Shown one piece after another: positions 24,024-30,200 of a stretch of DNA of 30,242 nucleotides. Source of the stretch: Borrelia coriaceae (GTDB lineage: Bacteria; Spirochaetota; Spirochaetia; Borreliales; Borreliaceae). A program made the translations under genes and the position numbers. The notes beneath the pieces were generated by a model that was not told the origin of the DNA, made no database searches, and was given only the letters and a program-made list of their open reading frames with translations. The stretch spans positions 1 through 30,242 of the forward strand of contig NZ_CP075080.1 of NCBI RefSeq assembly GCF_023035295.1, written 5' to 3'. The number at the start of each line of letters is the position of its first letter. Position 1 is the stretch's first letter.

Positions 24024-25137
24024 ATGCAAATATTTATCAAATTATTAGTACTTTGTAGTACATTATTCTTGTATTGTTGCAATTCGGATAAAATTAATGA
24101 CATGTCTGATAAGACTATACCAATACCACATAAATTACCTATAATTACCTATAAAGGTCCAAGTAATCTACAGACGAAAACCCGTAAACCACCCGAAACA
24201 AAAACTGATACCTTAACTGCTGAGAATACTATCACTAATAAACCACCCGAAACAAGAACTGATACTTTAACTGCTGAGAATACTATCACTAATAAACCAC
24301 CCGAAACAAGAGTTGCTACTTTAATTGATGATGAAAAGCAAAAATTTGACGTTCTTATAAATGCATTTAATAAAATGATAGAGTTAAAGCTATTACCAGA
24401 TGATGAATTACAAAAAAGTCAAAACTTTTTAAATTGGATACGATCAACAGACGTACAAAAACAAAAAGAATTAGCTAATGCTTTTACTCTAGCCTATGAT
24501 TTCTTAAAAGACAAAACATCCCTAACAATCAAATAATTTGACCATTACTCAATTTATAAATAATGCTTTGACTTGCAACGATACAAATCAATGTAATGAT
24601 ACATATACAAAATTCCAGATAGACGTATACAAACTTTTTTTAGAAATATTCTATACGGCACAATTAAAGCAAGCAATAACAATGAAGAAAGATTTCAAGA
24701 TCTCAAGACAGAATTACTTAGACGGAATAATCATGTAAATTTTTTATTAGGAATAGAGAGGTTCGAAAGAAAAATAAGAATGCAACTAAAAAATGATAAT
24801 AACCGAACACAGGTTTTTAATTTCTTAATGAATGCTTTGACACAGGATCTGACACAGGACATGAATATTTATATTAGATCGGATTTCTCATTGTCATTTT
24901 TTGAATTTAAAGGTAATGGAACAGTAAATCCCACAAATCTTGAAAAGCTAAAATCTATATTAGATCATATACATACAGAACTTAACAAGTGTAATGGAAA
25001 TGAAACTGGTAAAAATAATTTTGGGAAGTCGCATAAAAGACTATTTCTTAAAAGCATACCAAGACAATACACTTTATAATGGCCACGACATATTTAATAA
25101 ATTTAAAACTGAAGTATTAAGCGATTGTCAAAAGTAA
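24024..25137 (+). pseudogene. mlp: mlp lipoprotein locus, 5' part open, 3' part frameshifted
   Basis: The ATG at 24024 (not 23997) follows AAGGAG. The signal peptide MQIFIKLLVLCSTLFLYCC ends in a lipobox with Cys 18/19, then NSD, as in Mlp proteins. A Pro/Thr-rich part with 18-aa repeats follows, then a helical domain (FLNWIRSTDVQKQKELANAF) up to a stop at 24536 (170 aa). Mlp-like sequence continues in shifted frames: ITQFINNALTCNDTNQCND (24538 on), NNNEERFQDLKTELLRRN (from about 24675), LEKLKSILDHIHTELNKCNG (to about 25010), and after another shift DYFLKAYQDNTLYNGHDIF with a stop at 25137. The tail may be one gene or two fused copies. The 170-aa lipoprotein could still be made. Confidence 0.75.
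24186..24323 (+). repeat. 54-bp tandem repeat in mlp
   Basis: Two full 54-bp units (24186-24239, 24240-24293) and a partial third. The coded unit is KPPETxTDTLTAENTITN. Only a few bases differ between units, so the duplication is recent. It lengthens the flexible linker just after the lipidated N-terminus. Confidence 0.9.
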
Positions 25138-25154
25138 ACAAAAGAATTAAATAC

Positions 25155-25204
25155 ACCTCTCATAATTAAGGCTTGCAAGTAAAGAAAGAGTACTTAAGAG
25201 AGGT
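25155..25204. repeat. Inverted repeat upstream of recombinase
   Basis: ACCTCTC (25155-25161) pairs with GAGAGGT (25198-25204), and inside it TTAAG (25166-25170) pairs with CTTAA (25193-25197). The centre is 22 nt. It could be a recombinase site, a terminator of the mlp transcript, or chance; no T-run follows. Confidence 0.4.
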
Positions 25205-25520
25205 AAATTTAAAAGAAAGTAATAGTTTATAAGGAAATATAAATTAAAGTGATTACAAAAATGGTAAGTTGAACAAAAAAGTTAACTTGAGGTTAACTGA
25301 TAATAAGAAGTTAAAATTTATTATACATAAATGCATCGACGTAAAATGAGAAGTCATTAAAAAAGACCATAGAGTAGATATAGAGTAAATAATTTAGTAT
25401 TTGTAAAATATAAGACAAAGTACCTATTGAATAATAGTTTAAGATACAAAAAAATAAACATTCTAGTTATAAAAATGACCTTAAAGACAATATTTTATAT
25501 ACAATGCTAAGCATCTAAAT

Positions 25521-25550
25521 TTGACTTTAAGAGTAAGTATTTGCTAAGAT
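25521..25550 (+). promoter_or_regulatory. Recombinase gene promoter
   Basis: TTGACT (25521-25526), 18-nt spacer and TAAGAT (25545-25550) with the extended TGC just before (TTTGCTAAGAT). It lies 54 nt before the ATG. No good Shine-Dalgarno precedes the ATG (only GTAAAG), so translation may be weak. Confidence 0.55.
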
Positions 25551-25603
25551 TTTTATAGTTAAATTTATATATTTTTAATGTGTTTAGTTAACTTGTAAAG
25601 TAC

Positions 25604-26341
25604 ATGCAAAGAGAACATTTAATTAATAAGTTAATAAAGGAAAATACACAATTAAATGAAGAACTAAATCTTCTAAAACTTAATCTTAAAGATAAGAAAA
25701 CCAAGCAAACAAGAAGTATTCCTATAAGGTTTTATCTTAATGATAAGATAATAAGATTAGTAAAGAGGTGTATAGAAAAACTTAAAGAAAAAGACCCAAT
25801 CTCAGGATGGTTTGTATATTTACTCTCAATTACTGGTTGTAGAGGTGTTGAGATTCAAAATGTAAAACTTACTGATATCTCTAAAGAGAGAAGTAGTGAT
25901 GGTGAAATGTTTTATTCTATTCGTGTAAATGTAGCTAAAAAAAGAAATAGTATATGCATAAGAGAAGTAGTCATTAGCAAATCTGAATTCAACTCTATAA
26001 TGCAAGCGCATCAAAACTACTTTCTATCTAAAGGAAAAGACACAAGGCGTACATATCTCTTTCAAAAAAGTAAAGTTAAATTTAAAGACAACAAAATTGA
26101 TATAATTAACATTTCAAAACAGTTTAAGGAATTACTAGTTAAATCTGGATTTAAATATCGTAAGTCCTTACATATATGCCGTAATATATTTATAGCATCA
26201 CTTAAAGCTAAAGGATACAATTCATTTGAAATAAAAGAACTTATGAAATACTCATCCACTTCTGAAATTGATAATGTCTATGGCCTATCCAGTGCTAGTA
26301 AGATACAAGCTTACAAAGATATCAAAAATAGCTTAAATTAA
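25604..26341 (+). CDS. Tyrosine recombinase (phage integrase family)
   Basis: 245 aa. Box I: ITGCRGVEI with Arg80. Likely beta-hairpin lysine K112/K113 (VAKKRN). Box II: HICRNIF with His190 and Arg193. The usual second His (GHSS) is replaced by KYSS (215-218). The nucleophile is Tyr226 in DNVYGL. The N-terminal 40 residues form a charged coiled coil in place of a full core-binding SAM-like domain, so it is a short form. Likely jobs are resolving plasmid dimers or joining cp32 to other replicons. It is a monocistronic rightward gene followed by a promoter-like element and terminator. Start ATG with poor RBS. Confidence 0.8.
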   Translation: MQREHLINKLIKENTQLNEELNLLKLNLKDKKTKQTRSIPIRFYLNDKIIRLVKRCIEKLKEKDPISGWFVYLLSITGCRGVEIQNVKLTDISKERSSDGEMFYSIRVNVAKKRNSICIREVVISKSEFNSIMQAHQNYFLSKGKDTRRTYLFQKSKVKFKDNKIDIINISKQFKELLVKSGFKYRKSLHICRNIFIASLKAKGYNSFEIKELMKYSSTSEIDNVYGLSSASKIQAYKDIKNSLN

Positions 26342-26345
26342 CTAC

Positions 26346-26371
26346 TAGTTTTTGCTAAAATATTGTATAAT
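26346..26371 (+). promoter_or_regulatory. Promoter-like TAGTTTTTGCTA ... TATAAT
   Basis: The repeated 12-mer TAGTTTTTGCTA (26346-26357), whose TGCTAAAAT is an extended -10, is followed by a consensus TATAAT (26366-26371). It begins 5 nt after the recombinase stop and points towards a terminator 55 nt on, with no gene between. Confidence 0.5.
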
Positions 26372-26377
26372 ATTAAC

Positions 26378-26447
26378 AAATGAAAAACTAAACAAGCAAA
26401 ATTTTACTTCATATAAAAACTAAGAGGCTTTAGGTCTCTATTTTTTT
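26378..26447 (+). ncRNA. Candidate small RNA
   Basis: If transcription starts about 7 nt after TATAAT, a transcript of about 70 nt would end at the hairpin/T-run 26423-26447. It contains only a 3-codon frame (ATG AAA AAC TAA, 26379). Being convergent with the methylase gene, it could also act as antisense on readthrough. No homology evidence. Confidence 0.35.
26423..26447 (+). terminator. Rho-independent terminator
   Basis: Stem AGAGGC / GTCTCT (one G.U pair), loop TTTAG, then A and seven T (26441-26447). The G.U pair is valid only in the + strand transcript, so it serves the recombinase/small RNA side; the methylase gene ends 16 nt further on from the other direction. Confidence 0.75.
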
Positions 26448-26463
26448 ACACATAAATTAATAC

Positions 26464-27276
26464 CTATATACTGAATATTTCCTTTTGGATATACCTAGTG
26501 TTTTTACAAGTTATACTTGATTTACTAGTTTTGTATGAAGTTGCTAGTATCTCATATTTAGTATGACCAAAAGTATTAGCTATACCACTTGATAAAGCTA
26601 TATAATTAATATGAAGATTATATTTTAAAAAAAGTTCTAATACCTCCTTATCATCAAATTCACTTATTGCAAACTTCCAATTATATCTCTTCATTTCTAT
26701 AATGAGCTTTTCTAAACAGTCTAAATTCCAACCCCGATTCTCATGCAAACGACCTCGTGATATTGAATATGGAGGATCAAGATATACAAATGTTGAAGGA
26801 ATCTTATCTTTCTTAGTTACAGCATTTAAAAAGTCAAATATGTCACGAGAAGTCAATACTGCAAAATTAAGCATTTCTTTGATTTTGGATTTATAAGTAT
26901 TTAACTTCTCTAAAAATAGTTTCTTAGAATTATTTTTATTAAATTTTATAGTTGTACTACATGTACCATAAATAGAATACAGAGTCCTTAATATGACATA
27001 TTCTATTTTATCTTGATTCTCATTTATAACTCTGTCATAAATAATTGCTTCTCTTACACGTCTGTAAAGCAAATCAGGATCTTGTTTTAAAAAATAAAAA
27101 AGCTTGTATATAAACTTAGAATTATCATTGAGTATGTTATAACAAGCTAATGGTTTTGCAAAAAATATAGATCCAGTACCAAAAAATCCTTCGATATATA
27201 AAGTATGTTTAGGAAAAAGACTTATAATGTTGGCTTTGTACCTATACTTACTGCCTTCTCTATTTAATAATTTCAA
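26464..27276 (-). CDS. DNA adenine methyltransferase (D12/Dam class)
   Basis: 270 aa. N-terminal SAM-binding motif I EGFFGTGSIFFAKP (29-42), ILNDNSKFIYKLF (48-60), and catalytic motif IV DPPY at 167-170. This is the Dam/D12 class of N6-adenine methylases. The usual motif I form is EPF.GGG; here it is EGFFGTG, so one Gly is replaced by Thr. It may protect phage DNA from host restriction or mark it for replication control. The start is TTG overlapping the DUF261 stop (TTGA) without a clear RBS, so it depends on coupling. It is the last gene of the leftward early operon. The target sequence cannot be told from here. Confidence 0.85.
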   Translation of the reverse strand: MKLLNREGSKYRYKANIISLFPKHTLYIEGFFGTGSIFFAKPLACYNILNDNSKFIYKLFYFLKQDPDLLYRRVREAIIYDRVINENQDKIEYVILRTLYSIYGTCSTTIKFNKNNSKKLFLEKLNTYKSKIKEMLNFAVLTSRDIFDFLNAVTKKDKIPSTFVYLDPPYSISRGRLHENRGWNLDCLEKLIIEMKRYNWKFAISEFDDKEVLELFLKYNLHINYIALSSGIANTFGHTKYEILATSYKTSKSSITCKNTRYIQKEIFSI

Positions 27277-27689
27277 ATTTTATTAAATACCCTTTTTGAT
27301 GTAACTTGATATTCCTTACCTTTTCCATCAAGACATAATGAGTCATAACACACTAAGGAATTATTAGTTGCCATAAAATGATAACCTTGGATACCTTTGA
27401 TTTTAACTTCACTTATTTCAAATTCATTCAATTTACATTTATAAGAATGGTGTTCCCATCTTACATCACTATTAATACCATAGTATTTAAGTATTTTGCA
27501 TGGATTTAAAATAAAACAATTACATTTCATATATCCTAAATCAACAAACTTGTGATAATTAACATTAATATCATTGATACTAAACTGTAATTTCTTAAAG
27601 TTTGCTATGTAATAATGAAGAGATAAAAAGTAACATCCCCAGCGCTGTATCTGAAGAACTAGCTTGGAATCATCTTGTTTTACACACAT
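27273..27689 (-). CDS. DUF261 protein, cysteine-peptidase-like pattern
   Basis: 138 aa. I recognise the Borrelia DUF261 family. The arrangement QIQRWGCYFLSL (Gln13/15, Cys19 followed by a helix) ... GYHFMATNN (His104) ... VCYDSLC (Asp116) follows the Gln-Cys-His-Asp order and the 'HFV....v.i.DP' strand of C39/papain-like folds. That reading is mine and is not based on a search. Five further Cys are present. It lies between a hypothetical protein and the methylase. No signal peptide is present, so it would act in the cytoplasm. ATG start; RBS AAAGG upstream. Confidence 0.65.
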   Translation of the reverse strand: MCVKQDDSKLVLQIQRWGCYFLSLHYYIANFKKLQFSINDINVNYHKFVDLGYMKCNCFILNPCKILKYYGINSDVRWEHHSYKCKLNEFEISEVKIKGIQGYHFMATNNSLVCYDSLCLDGKGKEYQVTSKRVFNKI

Positions 27690-27707
27690 CTTTAACCTTT
27701 AACCTCC

Positions 27708-28058
27708 TTAACCAATATTTAAGCTATCCATCAAAACCCCTAATCTCATCACATCATCAAACAAATACAACATCCGATCTAAAAACATAGATAATTTAAA
27801 TGATTTATTTACAAAGATACTCTTCTTAGTAATCTTGGTGATTCCACATTCAAAAGCTTCTTCATAATCTTCTTTGCAAAATCCCAAAAACACATCTAGA
27901 CACCACTTAGCATTTTTGATAGAAAACCTTTGATCACTAAGTTTTTCAAATATAGTGTCTCCACACTTATATTTCCTATTAAAGAAAATATCTTCAAAAT
28001 CATCACTATTCCTAATAATTTCTTTTAAAATCTCACGCTTAGAGATAAGCTTACCCAA
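27708..28058 (-). CDS. Hypothetical protein of early operon
   Basis: 116 aa, not recognised. Helical, moderately basic, with several aromatic and Cys residues (IKNAKWCLDVFLGFCKEDYEEAFECG in parts) and a hydrophobic C-terminal helix SMFLDRMLYLFDDVMRLGVLM that is too acidic for a membrane span. The start is TTG, supported by AAGGAG 7-8 nt upstream (28066-28072 region). It lies between SSB and DUF261 in one operon, so it may be a DNA-metabolism accessory or host-takeover protein, which cannot be decided from sequence. Confidence 0.6.
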   Translation of the reverse strand: MGKLISKREILKEIIRNSDDFEDIFFNRKYKCGDTIFEKLSDQRFSIKNAKWCLDVFLGFCKEDYEEAFECGITKITKKSIFVNKSFKLSMFLDRMLYLFDDVMRLGVLMDSLNIG

Positions 28059-28083
28059 ATTTAAACTCCTTGACTTTTAATCA

Positions 28084-28479
28084 TTAAAATGGAATATCTT
28101 CATAAAACTCTTCTTTAGAGTTAATATAACTAGTTTTTTCAACATTATTATGTGAGGTTAAAACTTGAATCTCATCAACTAAAATACTGTACTTACTTTT
28201 ATTCTCACCAGTACGCTTACAAGACCAACTCTCATGACGCAATGACCCATTAATTACAACTTGTGCTCCTTTGATAAGGAGTGAAACTAAACTCTCATCC
28301 CTATTACCAAATAGAATACAATCAAAAAATTGAGCATGATTAGTGAATTTATCATCTTTCTTAAATCCCCTATTATTAGCTAAAGTAAACTTTAGAGTAG
28401 GAATTTTGTTACCAAGGTGAATAAACTCACAGTCCCTAGTTAAACGACCCGACATACTTAAAGAATTAATATCAAACAC
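28084..28479 (-). CDS. ssb: Single-stranded DNA-binding protein
   Basis: 131 aa. The OB-fold pattern is clear: SMSGRLTRDCEFIHLGN at the start, LKFTLANNRGF, FFDCILFGNRDESLV, KGAQVVINGSLRHESW, and SILVDEIQVL. The acidic tip ends in DIPF, the standard C-terminal peptide that recruits partner enzymes. It is a phage/plasmid-encoded SSB serving the exonuclease/ERF recombination set and replication. The start is GTG with AAGGA upstream; the ATG at codon 8 (MSGRL) would cut the first strand, so GTG is preferred. Its start overlaps the preceding small gene by 8 nt. Confidence 0.92.
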   Translation of the reverse strand: MFDINSLSMSGRLTRDCEFIHLGNKIPTLKFTLANNRGFKKDDKFTNHAQFFDCILFGNRDESLVSLLIKGAQVVINGSLRHESWSCKRTGENKSKYSILVDEIQVLTSHNNVEKTSYINSKEEFYEDIPF

Positions 28480-28678
28480 TAGAATTTTCCTTATCCCTTA
28501 ATCTACTTAGCATTTCCATGCGTATTAAGTCATGTTCGAATCGTTTTAGGTCTGCTAAAAATTCTTGTCTTGAATATAGATTATAAACTACTCTCTCTAT
28601 AATCCTTTTGCAAAGCCCACACAAGAACTTTATAAGTTTATAAGATATAAATAAGGATAATACTATCATCAAGCCCAT
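28472..28678 (-). CDS. Small membrane protein
   Basis: 68 aa. One hydrophobic N-terminal segment (GLMIVLSLFISYKLIKFLCG, about 2-21), then a basic, amphipathic cytoplasmic part (ERVVYNLYSRQEFLADLKRF). It is placed between a hypothetical gene and ssb with an 8-nt overlap onto ssb, so the reading frame is real. It has the size and shape of small phage membrane proteins, e.g. second holins or superinfection-exclusion factors, but nothing specific identifies it. ATG with GAGAGGAGG directly upstream. Confidence 0.6.
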   Translation of the reverse strand: MGLMIVLSLFISYKLIKFLCGLCKRIIERVVYNLYSRQEFLADLKRFEHDLIRMEMLSRLRDKENSSV

Positions 28679-28690
28679 GTGCCTCCTCTC

Positions 28691-28957
28691 CTAAACAGCA
28701 CTTATACTAGATGTAGACCAATCATTATCTAAATCCAAACTATCAAAATTGAAGTTAATATCACCACCTAAAGACTTAAATCTATCCTTAATAGCTCTCT
28801 TAGTTGTATCTATAGAGAATAGATTGCCTTCAAGATAATAATGTATATGTTCAAGTAAAGAGAATTCTCCTAAAACTGAATTTATACATAATTTAAGCTT
28901 ATCTTTAATAGGCTTTGTTATCTTATCTAACTCTAACTTATGTTTTTTTAGTATCAT
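28691..28957 (-). CDS. Hypothetical protein after exonuclease
   Basis: 88 aa, not recognised. N-terminal basic helix (KKHKLELDKITKPIKDKLKL) and an acidic end (FNFDSLDLDNDWSTSSISAV). It overlaps the exonuclease gene end by 20 nt, which suggests coupling and a fixed ratio, and might be a small partner or inhibitor of that nuclease. The acidic C-terminus could mimic DNA or SSB's tip; this is conjecture. ATG start. Confidence 0.55.
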   Translation of the reverse strand: MILKKHKLELDKITKPIKDKLKLCINSVLGEFSLLEHIHYYLEGNLFSIDTTKRAIKDRFKSLGGDINFNFDSLDLDNDWSTSSISAV

Positions 28958-30041
28958 TCTCTACTTTGTCAATTTTACATTGTAAATCATTAATCTCTAA
29001 TAAGCATCCCTTTAAACGTTGATTCTCATAAGAATTAGTATCTAAATCAACAGACTTTACAAAATCTAAAAAATCAATCTTGTAATTTGATTTAGATAAT
29101 TCATTATATAAGCAACTAGCCTTAAAGAAATTATCTATAAGAGTAATTAATGCGTCTAAATTAATATTTTTGACATCACAGTTCTGTTTTAAATATTTAG
29201 CAATACGATTAACTTCACTCTCAAGTTTTTCAATACCAAACATTACCTTACTAATAAAAGCATCATTTCTATCTATTACACAGTTAATAGCGTCATTACC
29301 TATGATAAAGAACAAATTACCCTTACTTAAACCAGTACATGCAAGCTGAACCTGAACTTGAACATAATATTTAAAGAAATACTTATTTTCTAGAAAATTA
29401 CCGGTTTTATTATATTCAATAACAGCACTTTTTAAATCAATGGAATCACTGCATTTAATCTCAAGTAATTCTGATTCACCTTCTTTATTTATAAACCAAC
29501 CATCAATTGTAGAACCTATTAAATTGTCTTCCTTACCATACTTTTTGAAGTAATTATACTTATCTATCCCATTAGCATATTTGTTTTTATATAAAACCTC
29601 TATATTATCAGAATATATACGTACAAATTCATCAAATGCTAAATTTTCTAATACCTTGCCTTTTCGCATGCTTAAATTATCTTGAAATGGAATTTCCCTA
29701 TCTATAGATTTTAAAATCCTTTCAAGTACAAGTTTTGACAAATGAGCAGTACCAATAAACATGTTTCCAACTTCACTTGCTCCCATACGCCTTAAAGATT
29801 GTCTTTGAACACTAAAATCAACTGTACTATTAAACTTAAAATATTCATTCTTACCAATTCTTGATAGCTTGCGACATATTTTGTTTATTTTACTAGTGTT
29901 ATTTTGTTTGCCTTTAACCTGCTCTTGACTTTGATACGTAAATGCTTCAAAACCTTCAAGCATTTTTTGAGTGTATAAACCAAGATGATTCACCTTAACC
30001 TCTAATCTTTGATTATTTATTTTTGATATATTCGTATTCAT
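28938..30041 (-). CDS. YqaJ-type phage recombination exonuclease (DUF244-type)
   Basis: 367 aa from the ATG at 30041 (MNTNISK). A longer frame to 30086 would run through the promoter; AAAGGAG just upstream of 30041 sets the start. Nuclease motifs: GASEVG (87-92), GKVLE with Glu132, STIDGWF with Asp180, and LLEIK with Glu194 and Lys196, i.e. the PD-(D/E)XK set of lambda-exonuclease-like proteins. The C-terminal 100 residues are coiled coil (CLLEINDLQCKIDKVENDTK in parts), absent from lambda Exo. It would resect DNA ends to produce single strands for the ERF protein. It is the first gene of the leftward early operon and has the same promoter as the ERF gene. Confidence 0.85.
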   Translation of the reverse strand: MNTNISKINNQRLEVKVNHLGLYTQKMLEGFEAFTYQSQEQVKGKQNNTSKINKICRKLSRIGKNEYFKFNSTVDFSVQRQSLRRMGASEVGNMFIGTAHLSKLVLERILKSIDREIPFQDNLSMRKGKVLENLAFDEFVRIYSDNIEVLYKNKYANGIDKYNYFKKYGKEDNLIGSTIDGWFINKEGESELLEIKCSDSIDLKSAVIEYNKTGNFLENKYFFKYYVQVQVQLACTGLSKGNLFFIIGNDAINCVIDRNDAFISKVMFGIEKLESEVNRIAKYLKQNCDVKNINLDALITLIDNFFKASCLYNELSKSNYKIDFLDFVKSVDLDTNSYENQRLKGCLLEINDLQCKIDKVENDTKKT

Positions 30042-30045
30042 GAAT

Positions 30046-30104
30046 ACTCCTTTATATTGTTTTTTATACAAATAACTATATAGCAAAAATTATTTTTTGA
30101 CAAA
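30046..30104 (-). promoter_or_regulatory. Exonuclease promoter and RBS (shared 52-bp element, copy 2)
   Basis: Read on the - strand it holds TTTTTGCTATATAGTT, the leader AACAATATAAAGGAGT and the RBS. Bases 30046-30097 are the exact reverse complement of 3408-3459. The upstream hexamer differs (TTGTCA in place of TTGACA, one base further away), so the strengths of the two promoters could differ slightly. Confidence 0.7.
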
Positions 30105-30116
30105 AAATTTACAAAA

Positions 30117-30131
30117 AATGTTATAAACATT
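30117..30131. promoter_or_regulatory. Small inverted repeat AATGTT-ATA-AACATT
   Basis: A 6-bp inverted repeat with 3-bp centre midway between the divergent exonuclease and PF57/62 promoters. Possible operator; chance occurrence cannot be excluded in such AT-rich DNA. Confidence 0.3.
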
Positions 30132-30200
30132 ATTAATTTTGCTAAACTAAAAATAATTTTTATTTTTACTAATTATTGATTTACTTATAGCCAAACATTG

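Larger units (their letters stand above)
25138..25603. other. Non-coding region before recombinase gene
   Basis: About 465 bases without a convincing gene. Contents: a split inverted repeat (ACCTCTC..TTAAG / CTTAA.GAGAGGT, 25155-25204), two GTTAAC 11 bp apart (25281-25297), and a promoter-like TTGACT-18-TAAGAT (25521-25550) before the recombinase. It may be decayed lipoprotein flank and/or a recombination site. Confidence 0.6.

Noticed and set aside
24538..25079. Two independent small genes after the mlp stop
   Set aside because: Their translations continue one another and resemble Mlp C-terminal sequence in changing frames, and the first lacks an ATG and RBS; they are parts of a broken locus.
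25138..25603. tRNA or other structured RNA gene in the gap before the recombinase
   Set aside because: No cloverleaf with acceptor, anticodon and T arms could be drawn; only a split inverted repeat is present.
30042..30086. Fifteen-residue N-terminal extension of the exonuclease (MLYSYLYKKQYKGVF)
   Set aside because: These codons overlap the promoter, leader and RBS of the gene; the ATG at 30041 follows AAAGGAG.
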